From assembly GCF_025971925.1 (NCBI RefSeq), contig NZ_JAPDHV010000004.1, positions 338,111 to 402,110 on the forward strand: 64,000 nucleotides of DNA, read 5' to 3'. Positions 35,433 to 44,714 of this stretch are shown one piece after another (positions within the stretch are counted from its first letter, which is position 1; every line of letters begins with the position of its first letter). This DNA comes from Chryseobacterium oryctis (lineage in GTDB: Bacteria; Bacteroidota; Bacteroidia; Flavobacteriales; Weeksellaceae). The translations under genes were made by a program, and so were the position numbers. The notes under the pieces were generated by a model. The model worked only from the letters and a program-made list of their open reading frames with translations. It did not search any database and had not been told where the DNA came from.

Positions 35433-35930
35433 ATGAATTACGAAATAAGAGAAATGCTTCCTAATGATGAAGTAAGAGTCCTGGAGATATTTAAACAAGG
35501 AATTGACGGAGGAATTGCCACTTTTGAAACAACAGCTCCTACTCCTGAAGCTTGGAACATGGAGTTTTTTAACGCTTGTCGTTGGGTTTTGGAAAATGAA
35601 ACCAATGAAATTGTTGGTTGGTGTGGATTGAAACCTGTCAGCAAAAGAGAATGTTTCAACGGGGTTGCAGAAGTGAGTATTTATCTGGATAATAATTATC
35701 AGGGATTAGGATTGGGTTCTGTTTTGCTTAAAAAGCTGATTTTGGATAGTGAAAACCATGGATTCTGGACTTTACAATCTAATATATTTCCCGAAAACGA
35801 AACCTCAATAAAATTCCATCAGAAAAATGGCTTTAGAACAGTGGGAGTCAGAAAGAAATTAGGAAAGCTTAATGGTGAATGGAAAGATGTAGTTATGTTG
35901 GAAAAAAGAAGTGAAACGGTAGGTTTTTAA
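35433..35930 (+). CDS. GNAT acetyltransferase (phosphinothricin/methionine sulfoximine type)
   Basis: Cytosolic N-acetyltransferase of 165 residues. The order 'IFKQGIDGGIATFETTAPTPEAW', 'VGWCGLKPVSKRECFNGVAEVSIYLDNNYQGLGLGSVLLKKLI' and 'NIFPENETSIKFHQKNGFRTVGVRKKLGKLNGEWKDVVMLEKR' is that of the Pat/MddA branch, with the acetyl-CoA loop 'YQGLGLGS'. Such enzymes detoxify amino-acid analogues such as methionine sulfoximine; resistance to a given compound cannot be concluded. Transcribed from a promoter under a perfect palindrome. Confidence 0.87.
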   Translation: MNYEIREMLPNDEVRVLEIFKQGIDGGIATFETTAPTPEAWNMEFFNACRWVLENETNEIVGWCGLKPVSKRECFNGVAEVSIYLDNNYQGLGLGSVLLKKLILDSENHGFWTLQSNIFPENETSIKFHQKNGFRTVGVRKKLGKLNGEWKDVVMLEKRSETVGF

Positions 35931-36077
35931 CAAAGTTTAACTTATTGTATATTATTCTCAGTAAATTAAGATATTTTTTTTATTTTTTTAGAATAAAAAA
36001 AGTAAAATAGATAGTATTTTTAAATCTTTGGCATTATGATTGATTATTTCGTTTGTAGAATTTGAAATAATGAAAAT

Positions 36078-36317
36078 ATGAAAGGTTTAGTAAAAATTGT
36101 GGGAGTAGTTATTGTGCTATTTATGTTAGCTTCATGTGTAGTGCATCATCCTCATGGTAGAAGAGGGCTTCCACCCGGACAAGCTAAAAAAGTGTATGGA
36201 GGAAGTGCAAGGTATTACGCTCCGGGACAGGTGAAAAAAAGAGTATATTATTATGAATATGATAATGATAAGGGTAGAAAACATCATAAACATAAAGGTC
36301 ATAAAGGTCGTCACTAA
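36078..36317 (+). CDS. Small His/Lys-rich lipoprotein
   Basis: Lipoprotein of 79 residues: signal peptide ends at Cys20 (LASC). The mature part has two near-copies of a short motif ('GLPPGQAKKVYGGSA' and 'YYAPGQVKKRVYY') and a basic C-terminus with 'GRKHHKHKGHKGRH'. Similar small proteins in flavobacteria carry an automatic 'quinol oxidase subunit 4' label, which I consider unsupported. The His cluster suggests metal or nucleic-acid/polymer binding, unproven. Confidence 0.7.
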   Translation: MKGLVKIVGVVIVLFMLASCVVHHPHGRRGLPPGQAKKVYGGSARYYAPGQVKKRVYYYEYDNDKGRKHHKHKGHKGRH

Positions 36318-36332
36318 GATGAACTAAATAAA

Positions 36333-36367
36333 ATAAAAAAGTCCTGAATTTTCAGGACTTTTTTTAT
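36333..36367. terminator. Bidirectional terminator
   Basis: AAGTCCTGA pairs with TCAGGACTT, flanked by A tract and T tract, between the plus-strand lipoprotein gene and the minus-strand DUF4286 gene. Confidence 0.9.
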
Positions 36368-36682
36368 TTACATTCTGGATTTTTTAGGATTTAAAAAAGT
36401 ATTAAAAATCATCACTTCATTTCCGAATTTTTTCTCAACCCTTTCAGCGATATTCAATAATTCACTTTTAACAAAATCTTCTCTTAATTCATCATTATCA
36501 AAGACTAAAAGAAGGTTATAATTCTTGCCTTCTTCGATGTAATCACTGTGTACTTCAGACAGAATATATTTGTTGACATCCATTAAGTTTTCTGTCATTA
36601 AAATCAATGTCTCATCGATATAATTTTCCCATTCTTCAAGATTATTTTTTGTACAGTGGAAAGTTATACTTAATACGCTCAT
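36368..36682 (-). CDS. DUF4286 family protein
   Basis: Small cytosolic protein of 104 residues. It starts 'MSVLSITFHCTKNNLEEWENYIDETLILM' and ends with a 'FNTFLNPKKSRM' tail, consistent with DUF4286. The pattern (beta, helix, beta) suggests a ferredoxin-like fold; function unknown. It is divergent from gyrA, separated by about 148 bp that contain both promoters. Confidence 0.8.
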   Translation of the reverse strand: MSVLSITFHCTKNNLEEWENYIDETLILMTENLMDVNKYILSEVHSDYIEEGKNYNLLLVFDNDELREDFVKSELLNIAERVEKKFGNEVMIFNTFLNPKKSRM

Positions 36683-36830
36683 ATTTTATGAATTTTTAAG
36701 ATTCTGTGGATAAATTTTACCACAAAAATCGGCAAATTTTTCGTAAATTAGCCCGTTATTAAAAATTAGAGATAAATAATTTTCAAGCATAGATTCAAAA
36801 GCTTGATTATCATTACAATAAAACTTGTTT

Positions 36831-39416
36831 ATGCAAAAAGAAGGAGAAAGACTGATTCCTATCAACATTGTTGATGAAATGAAATCTTCTTATATCGATT
36901 ATTCGATGTCGGTTATCGTTTCAAGAGCGTTACCAGATGTAAGAGATGGTTTGAAACCCGTTCATAGAAGAGTACTTTATGGTATGTATGGATTAGGGGT
37001 TTTTTCTAATAGAAAATACTTAAAATCTGCTAGAATTGTTGGGGACGTTTTGGGTAAATATCACCCACACGGAGACTCCTCTGTATATGATGCGATGGTG
37101 AGAATGGCTCAGGACTGGAGCTTGAGATATCCTCAGGTTGATGGACAGGGTAACTTCGGTTCTATGGATGGTGACCCTCCTGCAGCAATGCGTTATACGG
37201 AAGCAAGATTGAAAAAAATCTCAGATGAGGTTCTTTCAGATTTAGATAAAGAAACGGTAGATTTCCAGAATAACTTCGACGACAGTTTGCAGGAGCCAAC
37301 AGTTTTACCTTCAAAAATTCCTAATCTTTTGGTAAATGGAGCTTCTGGTATTGCTGTAGGTATGGCGACGAATATGGCTCCGCATAATTTAACGGAGTCT
37401 ATAAATGCTATTTGTGCTTATGTTGATAACAGAGATATTACGATAGATGAATTAATGCAGCACATTATAGCTCCGGACTTCCCTACAGGAGGTATTATCT
37501 ATGGCTATGATGGAGTAAGAGATGCTTTCCATACAGGAAGAGGAAGAATCGTTCTGAGAGCTAAGGTTGCTTTTGAAGAAATCGGAAACAGAAATGCAAT
37601 TATTGTAAACGAGGTTCCTTATCAGGTGAACAAAGCGGAGATGATTGCAAGAACGGCTGAACTTGTTAAAGAAGAAAAAATTCCAGGGATTTACGAAATC
37701 AGAGACGAGTCGGATAGAAGAGGGCTTCGTATTGTTTATGAATTGAAAAATGATGCGATTCCGAATGTTGTTCTAAATTTATTATATAAGTATACGGCGC
37801 TTCAAACATCTTTTAGTGTTAATAATATTGCTTTGGTACATGGTAGACCGGAACAATTGAACCTGAAGGATATTATTCGTCACTTTGTAGAGCACAGACA
37901 TGAAGTAATTGTAAGAAGAACTCAGTTTGAGCTTAAAAAAGCTAAAGAAAGAGCTCATATCTTGGAAGGTTTCATGAAGGTGATTGGGACTCAGGATTCT
38001 TTAGATAGAGCTATTTCTATTATCCGTCATAGCGCAAATCCACAGGCTGCGAAAGAAGGATTGATTGAAGCTTTTGACCTTTCTGAAATTCAGGCTCAGG
38101 CGATTCTAGACTTACGTCTTGCTCGTTTAACGGGAATGGAGCTTGATAAAATCCGTGATGAGTATGATGCAATCATGAAAGAAATTGCTGATTTAGAAGA
38201 TATTTTAGCAAATGAATCAAGAAGATTCCAAATCATTAAGGATGAATTAATCGAAATTAAAGAAAAATACGGAGACGAAAGAAGAACTGAGATAGATTAT
38301 TCAGGTGGCGAAATGTCAATTGAAGACATTATTCCGAATGAATCTGTAGTTCTTACAATTTCTCACGCAGGATATATTAAGAGAACTTCGCTTTCTGAAT
38401 ACAAAATTCAGAGTAGAGGTGGTGTAGGAAACAGAGCGGCTACAACTAGAGACGAGGACTTCTTGGAGTACATTGTTTCTGCAACCAATCACCAATATAT
38501 GTTGTTCTTTACAGAAAAAGGAAGATGTTATTGGTTGAGAGTATTTGAAATTCCTGAAGGCTCTAAAACGGCAAAAGGTAGAGCTGTTCAAAACTTGATT
38601 AATATTGAACCGGACGATAAAATTAAAGCATATATCAGAACCAACAACCTGAAGGACTCAGAATATGTAAATCAAATGAGTGTTGTGATGGTTACCAAAA
38701 ATGGTACAATCAAGAAAACATCATTAGAAGCATATTCAAGACCGAGGGTAAATGGGGTAAATGCAATTGAGATTAGAGACAATGACCAATTATTGAGTGC
38801 TTATTTAACAAACGGAACTTCTCAAATCATGATTGCTACGAAAAACGGTAAGTGTATTAGATTCCCGGAAGAAAAAGTAAGAGAAGTTGGTAGAGGTTCT
38901 ATCGGGGTTCGTGGTATTGCAATGGAAGATAATGATGAGGTAATTGGTATGATTGTTGTGAATGATGTAGAGAAAGAAACAGTTCTTGTTGTATCTGAGA
39001 AAGGATATGGTAAAAGAACCGCAGTGGAGGATTACAGAATTACCAACAGAGGAGGAAAAGGAGTTATCACCCTAAATATTACCGAAAAAACAGGAAATCT
39101 AATTGCTATTCAAAATGTAACAGATGAAGACGGATTGATGATTATCAATAAATCAGGAGTTGCTATCAGAATGGGAATGGATGAAATGAGAGTGATGGGT
39201 AGAAATACTCAAGGTGTGAGAATGATCAATCTTAAGAAAAATGACGAAATTGCAGCTATTGCAAAAGTAGAAATGGATAAAGATGTAGAAGATGATTCTG
39301 AAGAAAACGAGGAGGTAGCAGAAACTGTAGCTGATAACCAGGAAAACAATATAGTGCCTCAAGCTGAGAATGAAAATTCAAATGAGGAAACTGAGAATTC
39401 TGATTCTGAAGAATAA
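36831..39416 (+). CDS. gyrA: DNA gyrase subunit A
   Basis: Catalytic subunit of gyrase, 861 residues from the ATG at 36831 (an in-frame TTG lies two codons earlier). The active-site Tyr122 is in '[10 protein letters not shown]', with the same number as in E. coli. The quinolone region reads '[10 protein letters not shown]' with Ser83 and Asp87, the wild-type residues. The C-terminal beta-pinwheel (about 500-800) is followed by an acidic tail ('[22 protein letters not shown]'). gyrB is elsewhere. The next gene, a TPR protein, starts 29 nt downstream. Confidence 0.97.
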   Translation: MQKEGERLIPINIVDEMKSSYIDYSMSVIVSRALPDVRDGLKPVHRRVLYGMYGLGVFSNRKYLKSARIVGDVLGKYHPHGDSSVYDAMVRMAQDWSLRYPQVDGQGNFGSMDGDPPAAMRYTEARLKKISDEVLSDLDKETVDFQNNFDDSLQEPTVLPSKIPNLLVNGASGIAVGMATNMAPHNLTESINAICAYVDNRDITIDELMQHIIAPDFPTGGIIYGYDGVRDAFHTGRGRIVLRAKVAFEEIGNRNAIIVNEVPYQVNKAEMIARTAELVKEEKIPGIYEIRDESDRRGLRIVYELKNDAIPNVVLNLLYKYTALQTSFSVNNIALVHGRPEQLNLKDIIRHFVEHRHEVIVRRTQFELKKAKERAHILEGFMKVIGTQDSLDRAISIIRHSANPQAAKEGLIEAFDLSEIQAQAILDLRLARLTGMELDKIRDEYDAIMKEIADLEDILANESRRFQIIKDELIEIKEKYGDERRTEIDYSGGEMSIEDIIPNESVVLTISHAGYIKRTSLSEYKIQSRGGVGNRAATTRDEDFLEYIVSATNHQYMLFFTEKGRCYWLRVFEIPEGSKTAKGRAVQNLINIEPDDKIKAYIRTNNLKDSEYVNQMSVVMVTKNGTIKKTSLEAYSRPRVNGVNAIEIRDNDQLLSAYLTNGTSQIMIATKNGKCIRFPEEKVREVGRGSIGVRGIAMEDNDEVIGMIVVNDVEKETVLVVSEKGYGKRTAVEDYRITNRGGKGVITLNITEKTGNLIAIQNVTDEDGLMIINKSGVAIRMGMDEMRVMGRNTQGVRMINLKKNDEIAAIAKVEMDKDVEDDSEENEEVAETVADNQENNIVPQAENENSNEETENSDSEE

Positions 39417-39445
39417 TTTTGTACAATTAATATAAAATAGTGATT

Positions 39446-40477
39446 ATGAAAAAGCTAATTTTAAGTTTGGCTATCGTGGCTTCAGCTTTTGTTTTTGGAC
39501 AAAAAGAAGATGTAAACGCTAAACTACAGAATGCCAATAAAGCAGCTATGGATGCATATAATGCTAAAAATTATGCTGGAGCAGCTCCTAAATTTATGGA
39601 GGTTTACGATTTGCTAAAAGCTAGCGGACAAGACGATAAAACGTATATGTATTATGCCGGATTAAGTTATGCATTAGCTAATAACAGTGATTCTGCTATT
39701 AAAATTTATAATGACCTTATCAATTCCGGATATACAGGAGTACAGACTACTTATACTGCAAAAGACAATAAAACAGGACAGGTAGCAACTTATGATAAAA
39801 GTACTTGGGAGTTATTGAAAAAAACTTCGTCTAAAGACTATTCAGATTTCAAAACTGAGCAGACAAAAAGTGTAGAGGCAGATTTATATGAGACTTTAAC
39901 ATCATTATTGTTAAATGCTAATAAAAATGATGAGGCTTTAGCTCTTATTGAAAAAGGATTAGTAAAATTTCCAAACAGCACAAAGCTTAAAGAAGCTCAG
40001 GGAACTGCATTATATGCTTCAGGAAAAACAGACCAGTTTATGGCTAACCTGAAAGAACAATTATCTAAAAATCCTAATGATGCTACAAATTGGTATAATT
40101 TAGGGGTTCTACAATCTAAAGAAGCAGCTACTGTTAATGATGCTATAGAATCTTTCAATAAAGCAATTGCTTTGAAACCTGACTTTGCTAATGCTTATCA
40201 AAATTTAGTTTATACAACTATCGGAGATGATACAAAAGCTGTGGAAGAAATTAATGCATTAAGAAAAACTAAACCAGATGATGCGACTAAGCTTATCGAA
40301 GCAAGAAAAGCAAGATTTGAAAAAGCTTTACCTTATGCAGAAGGTTGGTATAAAGCAATGCCAGAAAATATTGATGCTGTTTCTACATTGAAAGAAATGT
40401 ATATGATGACTAAAAATCAGGCTAAAGCTGCTGAAATGAAAGCTAAAGAAGCTGAACTTCAAGCTAAATCTAAATAA
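39446..40477 (+). CDS. Secreted tetratricopeptide-repeat protein
   Basis: A 343-residue protein; I start at the ATG at 39446, which gives a clean signal peptide 'MKKLILSLAIVASAFVFGQ'. Most of the rest is helical TPR: 'AYNAKNYAGAAPKFMEVYDLL', 'DEALALIEKGLVKFPNSTKLKEAQGTALYASGK' and 'DATNWYNLGVLQSKEAATVNDAIESFNKAIALKPDFANAYQNL'. It is likely periplasmic and a protein-binding scaffold. It sits directly after gyrA and ends in a terminator. Confidence 0.85.
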   Translation: MKKLILSLAIVASAFVFGQKEDVNAKLQNANKAAMDAYNAKNYAGAAPKFMEVYDLLKASGQDDKTYMYYAGLSYALANNSDSAIKIYNDLINSGYTGVQTTYTAKDNKTGQVATYDKSTWELLKKTSSKDYSDFKTEQTKSVEADLYETLTSLLLNANKNDEALALIEKGLVKFPNSTKLKEAQGTALYASGKTDQFMANLKEQLSKNPNDATNWYNLGVLQSKEAATVNDAIESFNKAIALKPDFANAYQNLVYTTIGDDTKAVEEINALRKTKPDDATKLIEARKARFEKALPYAEGWYKAMPENIDAVSTLKEMYMMTKNQAKAAEMKAKEAELQAKSK

Positions 40478-40496
40478 TATTACTCAATATATTACC

Positions 40497-40530
40497 GAAA
40501 CCGAAACAATTTTGTTTCGGTTTTTTTTGT
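40497..40530 (+). terminator. Rho-independent terminator
   Basis: AACCGAAACAA pairs with TTGTTTCGGTT, then eight T. Confidence 0.85.
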
Positions 40531-40608
40531 TTTTAAAACTTGTGAAAATTTGAATTTTTTATAATGTATTAATCATAAATTTCACCATAAAAATTCTCTG
40601 TAATTCCG

Positions 40609-40616
40609 TATCTTTG
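40609..40616 (+). promoter_or_regulatory. -7 element for menB
   Basis: TATCTTTG, 18 nt before the ATG at 40635; it overlaps the longer open frame, supporting the later start. Confidence 0.6.
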
Positions 40617-40634
40617 AGAAAAATTTTACAGAAA

Positions 40635-41471
40635 ATGATTGAGTGGAAAACCGCCAAAGAATACGAAGATATTACATATAAAAAATGTAATGGTGTAGCG
40701 AGAATCGCTTTCAACAGACCGGAAGTTCGTAATGCTTTCAGACCCAAAACTACTTCAGAATTATATGATGCTTTTTATGATGCTTATGAAGACTCTTCAA
40801 TAGGTGTTGTTTTGCTTTCAGGTGAAGGGCCAAGTCCTAAAGACGGAGGTTGGGCTTTCTGCAGTGGAGGAGACCAAAAAGCAAGAGGTCATCAGGGATA
40901 TGTAGGTGAAGACGGAAGACATCGTTTGAATATTTTGGAAGTTCAGCGTTTGATTCGTTTTATGCCGAAAGTTGTCATTGCCGTAGTTCCGGGTTGGGCA
41001 GTTGGTGGAGGCCATTCGCTTCATGTTGTTTGTGATTTAACGTTAGCAAGTGAAGAACATGCGATTTTTAAGCAAACAGATGCTGATGTTACAAGTTTTG
41101 ATGGTGGTTATGGCTCTGCTTATCTGGCAAAAATGGTTGGGCAGAAAAAAGCTCGTGAAATTTTCTTTTTAGGTAGAAATTATTCGGCTCAGGAAGCATT
41201 TGAAATGGGAATGGTAAATAAAGTGGTTCCTCATGCTGAATTAGAAGATACAGCTTATGAATGGGCTCAGGAAATTTTAGCAAAATCTCCGACATCTATC
41301 AGAATGTTGAAATTTGCAATGAATCTTACTGATGACGGAATGGTTGGTCAGCAGGTCTTTGCGGGTGAAGCAACTCGTTTAGCTTATATGACGGAGGAAG
41401 CTCAAGAAGGAAGAAATGCTTTCCTTGAAAAAAGGAAGCCTGATTTCGGAGAAAATCAGTGGATATCATAA
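40635..41471 (+). CDS. menB: 1,4-dihydroxy-2-naphthoyl-CoA synthase
   Basis: Crotonase-family enzyme that closes the second ring in menaquinone synthesis (278 residues from the ATG after the promoter). 'CSGGDQKARGHQGY' after 'GWAF', 'VPGWAVGGGHSLHVVCDLTLASEEHAIFKQTDADVTSFDGGYGSAYLAKMVG' and the C-terminal 'EGRNAFLEKRKPDFGENQW' are highly specific for MenB. It is the first of two menaquinone genes here; menA follows 91 nt later. Confidence 0.96.
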   Translation: MIEWKTAKEYEDITYKKCNGVARIAFNRPEVRNAFRPKTTSELYDAFYDAYEDSSIGVVLLSGEGPSPKDGGWAFCSGGDQKARGHQGYVGEDGRHRLNILEVQRLIRFMPKVVIAVVPGWAVGGGHSLHVVCDLTLASEEHAIFKQTDADVTSFDGGYGSAYLAKMVGQKKAREIFFLGRNYSAQEAFEMGMVNKVVPHAELEDTAYEWAQEILAKSPTSIRMLKFAMNLTDDGMVGQQVFAGEATRLAYMTEEAQEGRNAFLEKRKPDFGENQWIS

Positions 41472-41476
41472 AATAA

Positions 41477-41551
41477 GAAGTTAAAGGTTAGAACTTAGAT
41501 ATTAGACTTATACAGTTTTTAAATCTAACTTCTAACTTCTAATATCTAACA
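41477..41551. repeat. Imperfect hairpin repeat between menB and menA
   Basis: The two halves are imperfect reverse complements: GTTAGAACTTAGATATTAGA on the left and TCTAATATCTAACATCTAA on the right, with extra copies of TCTAACT. The element is AT rich, and similar TTAGA/TCTAA hairpins are common between flavobacterial genes. It may act as a weak terminator or transcript stabiliser. Confidence 0.6.
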
Positions 41552-41562
41552 TCTAAATATTT

Positions 41563-42492
41563 ATGTCAGATTGGATAAAAGCCGCAAGGCTAAGAACATT
41601 ACCGCTTTCATTGAGTGGAATTATAATGGGAGCTTTCATTGCAAAATGGAGGTTGTATGGTGAAGGAGGAATATGGGACTGGAAAATTTTTGCATTGGCA
41701 ATTTTGGTAACATTGCTGTATCAAATTTTATCGAATTATGCCAATGATTATGGAGACGGAGTAAAAGGTACGGATGCCAAAAGAATCAACGAAGCAGAAT
41801 CCAGAGCGGTAGCTTCCGGAAAAATAACGGCTAAACAAATGAAAAATGCGGTTATCCTTTTTTCGGTTTTGTCTTTTATAGCTACGGTTGCGCTTTTATA
41901 TACTGCTTTTATTCCCGATTATATGAATGAATTTTATATTTTCATAGGATTGGGTGTTGCAAGTATTTTGGCTGCAATCGGATATACAGTAGGTAAAAAG
42001 CCTTATGGATATATGGGATTGGGAGATATTTTCGTATTTATCTTTTTTGGGTTGGTTTCAGTCTGTGGAAGTTATTTCTTATTTACAAAATCGTTCAGTT
42101 GGGATATTTTACTTCCTGGAATGGCAATAGGAATGATGAGTATGGCGGTTCTTAACCTTAACAATATGAGAGATATTGAAAGCGACAGATTATCAGGAAA
42201 AAATAGCTTTGCATTGAGAATAGGTTTCAAAAATGCAATGATTTACGAAATGATTTTGTTACAGCTTCCTTTGATATTGATTCTTATTTTTCTAGGGGTA
42301 AACGGCTTTATTCAGGCTCAGAATTATTATGTTTTTATCGTAATGATTTTGTTGTTTCCCTTAGCTAAATTGAGAAGAAAAATAATGACTGTAAAAGAAC
42401 CGAAAGAGTTAGACCCATTCCTAAAACAGGTTGGAATTATGACTTTTGCAATGGCAGTTCTTACAGCAATTGGACTTAACTTTTTTAACTAA
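41563..42492 (+). CDS. menA: 1,4-dihydroxy-2-naphthoate polyprenyltransferase
   Basis: Membrane UbiA enzyme of 309 residues that attaches the isoprenoid tail to dihydroxynaphthoate. About eight to nine hydrophobic segments. The first Asp-rich motif is 'SNYANDYGDGVKGTDAKR' and the second 'LNLNNMRDIESDRLSGKNSFALRIG', both the MenA versions. It is placed 91 nt after menB, with an SRPBCC protein gene 11 nt downstream, so the three may be transcribed together. Confidence 0.94.
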   Translation: MSDWIKAARLRTLPLSLSGIIMGAFIAKWRLYGEGGIWDWKIFALAILVTLLYQILSNYANDYGDGVKGTDAKRINEAESRAVASGKITAKQMKNAVILFSVLSFIATVALLYTAFIPDYMNEFYIFIGLGVASILAAIGYTVGKKPYGYMGLGDIFVFIFFGLVSVCGSYFLFTKSFSWDILLPGMAIGMMSMAVLNLNNMRDIESDRLSGKNSFALRIGFKNAMIYEMILLQLPLILILIFLGVNGFIQAQNYYVFIVMILLFPLAKLRRKIMTVKEPKELDPFLKQVGIMTFAMAVLTAIGLNFFN

Positions 42493-42503
42493 ATATTTCT
42501 ATT

Positions 42504-42950
42504 ATGAGTTCTAATGTTTACGTTGAAGCTCAAATGCTTATCAGAAAATCGATTGAAGATGTTTTTAAAGCATTCATTGATCCTGAAGTGACAACTAATT
42601 TCTGGTTTACAAAATCGACAGGAAAATTGGAAGAAGGTAAGACTGTAACATGGGAATGGGAAATGTATGGTGCAAAATCTGAAGTTAAAGTACTTAAAAT
42701 TATTGAGAATGAATTAATAAGTACTATTTGGGGAGAGCCTTCAGCAAATGTAGACTATGAATTCAAGGAAATGGAAAAAGGAACTTTAGTGATTATCAAA
42801 AGTTACGGGTTTTCTCAGACAGGAGAAGATTTATTAAAAGTAATCAATGATAATACAGGTGGTTTTACAACGGTTTTAGATGGTTGTAAAGCATATCTTG
42901 AGCACGGAATTAATTTAAGATTAATTGAGGATAAATTTCCAGCAAAATAA
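42504..42950 (+). CDS. SRPBCC/AHSA1-domain protein
   Basis: Cytosolic protein of 148 residues with the Bet v 1-like START fold: 'AQMLIRKSIEDVFKAFIDPEVTTNFWFTKSTGKLEEGKTVTWEWEMYG' and a C-terminal helix 'TVLDGCKAYLEHGINLRLIEDKFP'. Members bind small hydrophobic ligands or assist Hsp90. No ligand is evident. It follows menA after 11 nt. Confidence 0.86.
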   Translation: MSSNVYVEAQMLIRKSIEDVFKAFIDPEVTTNFWFTKSTGKLEEGKTVTWEWEMYGAKSEVKVLKIIENELISTIWGEPSANVDYEFKEMEKGTLVIIKSYGFSQTGEDLLKVINDNTGGFTTVLDGCKAYLEHGINLRLIEDKFPAK

Positions 42951-42953
42951 AAA

Positions 42954-43048
42954 ATGCTTCGACTCCGCTCAGCATGACACTGTGATAATTAACAGATAGA
43001 TTTACAACAGTTAGTATTAGCGCTGTCATGCTGAGCTTGTCGAAGCAT
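42954..43048. repeat. REP-like inverted repeat, copy 1
   Basis: The left arm (42954-42979) starts ATGCTTCGACTCCGCTCAGC; the right arm (43024-43048) is TGTCATGCTGAGC then TTGTCGAAGCAT. The arms pair over nearly 25 bp except for a few bases near CTCCG/CTTGT. The same left arm occurs identically at 51031-51056. Long GC-rich hairpin in an intergenic gap, probably a dispersed repeat with terminator-like action. Confidence 0.8.
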
Positions 43049-43055
43049 CCTAGTT

Positions 43056-43063
43056 TAAATTTG
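43056..43063 (+). promoter_or_regulatory. -7 element for the metallo-hydrolase gene
   Basis: TAAATTTG, 13 nt before the ATG at 43077, just after the REP-like hairpin. Confidence 0.45.
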
Positions 43064-43076
43064 AAATAATAAAATT

Positions 43077-43763
43077 ATGAAAATACAATTCTTAGGACAA
43101 AACTGTTTTTTGTTCACATATAAAGACAAAACTATTTTGAGCGACCCTTTCTACAACTATAAAAAAGCAGAATCGGGGTTTGATATTTCGGCTCAGAAAA
43201 TCGATTATATTTTATTGACTCATGCACACGGTGATCATATTGCAGATGTGGAAGAGGTGTTACAGTATCACCCTGAAGCTACAATTATTGCAGTTCCTGA
43301 AATTTGCGGATATTTTAAAACGGCAAAAAATACGGACGATGTGAATTTAGGAGGTTCTGCAAAAATTGATGATCTTAAAATTTCAATGGTTCCTGCACAT
43401 CATACAAGCTCTTTCCCAGACGGAAGTTATGGAGGTGTGCCTGTAGGATATATTTTCAGACTTCCTGAAGGCAAAAACCTTTATTTTGCAGGTGATACAG
43501 GTGTAATGGCAGATATGGAATTGTTTCCAAGACTTTTTGGTCACATTGATTTATCAATTCTTCCAATTGGTAGTCATTATACGATGTGTCCGAGAAAAGC
43601 AGCATTTGCAGCATCGGAATTGTTGAAAACCCCAAAAGTTATCGGATGTCATTTTGATACTTTCCCGATAATTGAAATCAATCATGAAAGTGCGTTAAAG
43701 CATTTTGCGGATAAAAATGTAGAACTTGTTTTACCAAAATTAGGAGAGGAGTTCGAATTTTAA
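43077..43763 (+). CDS. Metal-dependent hydrolase (metallo-beta-lactamase fold, UPF0173-like)
   Basis: Protein of 228 residues. The zinc motif His49-Ala-His51-Gly-Asp53-His54 lies in 'THAHGDHIADV'; further ligands are the His in 'VPAHHTSSFPDGSYGG' and Asp in 'FAGDTGVMADM', and 'GCHFDTFP' near the end. This order is that of the UPF0173 branch, for which no biological substrate is known. It is cytosolic (no signal). Confidence 0.9.
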   Translation: MKIQFLGQNCFLFTYKDKTILSDPFYNYKKAESGFDISAQKIDYILLTHAHGDHIADVEEVLQYHPEATIIAVPEICGYFKTAKNTDDVNLGGSAKIDDLKISMVPAHHTSSFPDGSYGGVPVGYIFRLPEGKNLYFAGDTGVMADMELFPRLFGHIDLSILPIGSHYTMCPRKAAFAASELLKTPKVIGCHFDTFPIIEINHESALKHFADKNVELVLPKLGEEFEF

Positions 43764-43872
43764 ATAAATGTTGAAAGGTAGTTTGAAAATCAGAATTGAA
43801 ATGTTGAAAAGTTTAGAAACAAAAAAAGATAATTTTCAAATTACCTTCCTTCAACTTAAACCAATAAAAAAT

Positions 43873-43965
43873 GGCAAGCTACCTAAATCACACCGCTACG
43901 ACCGATTACCTTTGCTGCGTTCCCACCCTGGAGGATTCTCAGGAGCTGGTTGTTTAGGACTTGCC
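43873..43965 (-). ncRNA. ffs: Signal recognition particle RNA (bacterial small type)
   Basis: Read on the minus strand, the central loop is CAGGGTGGGAACGCAGCAAAGG, which corresponds to the SRP domain IV (GGAA tetraloop, asymmetric loop with AGCAGC-type bulge). The ends pair: GGCAAG..CCTAAA at the 5' end with TTTAGG..CTTGCC at the 3' end. A T-rich terminator tail lies at 43861-43872. The promoter TTTG-18 nt-TACCTTTG precedes it on the same strand. The RNA binds Ffh for co-translational membrane targeting. The 5' end is approximate. Confidence 0.88.
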
Positions 43966-43969
43966 GTTG

Positions 43970-43999
43970 CAAAGGTAGGAATAAATTATAAATTTCAAA
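43970..43999 (-). promoter_or_regulatory. Promoter for ffs
   Basis: On the minus strand TTTG (43999-43996), an 18-nt spacer, TACCTTTG (43977-43970). Best promoter match in the window and correctly placed 5-7 nt upstream of the RNA. Confidence 0.75.
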
Positions 44000-44097
44000 A
44001 TAAAATCGAAGAAAAATCATTTGAAAAATCCCTTTATTTAAGCTAAAATATTGAAATTTAGGCTAATAATTTTTCAAAATTTTCTAAAAAAATAAAT

Positions 44098-44697
44098 ATG
44101 ACGAAAAGTCCATCTACATTAGGAATTATACTTTTTATTGCTACAATGATTGTTTTCTTTGTAGTATATTTCTTTTTCTCAGGTATCAATTATTTTGATA
44201 TCTCATTGAAAGCTAATGCTTTTGTGTTACCAATTTTGTATGCAGGAGCTGCGTTTTGGTCAGTGAAATCATATTGGAATAATCATAGAGTGGTAAGTTT
44301 CAGAGAAGCTTTTAAAAGAGCATTCGTGCCAATGTTTATTGGTGGGATTTTATCGGTTTTCAGTATGTATGTATTCTTGAATTTTGTAGATACAGATGCT
44401 AAAAAATTGCTAAATTATCAATATGTAACAAGGCAAAAAGCGGAACTAGATAAAGAATATAATTCTGCAAAGAAAATTTTAAAACATCAAAAAGATATTG
44501 ATGAATTAGAACAAAAATACAAAGAAGGTCTTGAGAGATTTAATCCTGAGCTTATCAAAGATAAAGATATGCTTACGGCTAGTCATTTTTCAGGATATTT
44601 TGCGGCAATTCTTATATTTTACGTAGTTTTGTCAGTGTTTTTTGGAGCGTTTTTCAGAACAAAAACTTTGCATCCAGAAACAACAAATCAAGAATAA
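44098..44697 (+). CDS. DUF4199 domain-containing membrane protein
   Basis: Protein of 199 residues with four likely membrane helices (about 10-30, 38-55, 72-92, 165-190). A coiled-coil-like charged stretch (about 100-155: 'RQKAELDKEYNSAKKILKHQKDIDELEQKYKEG') separates helix 3 from helix 4. This layout is that of DUF4199, common in Bacteroidota, function unknown. It is followed 17 nt later by a GT2 gene, a conserved neighbour pair. Confidence 0.85.
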   Translation: MTKSPSTLGIILFIATMIVFFVVYFFFSGINYFDISLKANAFVLPILYAGAAFWSVKSYWNNHRVVSFREAFKRAFVPMFIGGILSVFSMYVFLNFVDTDAKKLLNYQYVTRQKAELDKEYNSAKKILKHQKDIDELEQKYKEGLERFNPELIKDKDMLTASHFSGYFAAILIFYVVLSVFFGAFFRTKTLHPETTNQE

Positions 44698-44714
44698 TTT
44701 TATTAAAAAATTAA

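Noticed and set aside
36686..36868. 60-codon minus-strand open frame upstream of DUF4286
   Set aside because: It overlaps the gyrA start and promoter region, has an unusual composition and no recognisable domain. The gap is better read as two divergent promoters.
43768..44046. 92-codon plus-strand open frame
   Set aside because: It is the antisense of the SRP RNA gene, with its central residues translated from conserved RNA structure.
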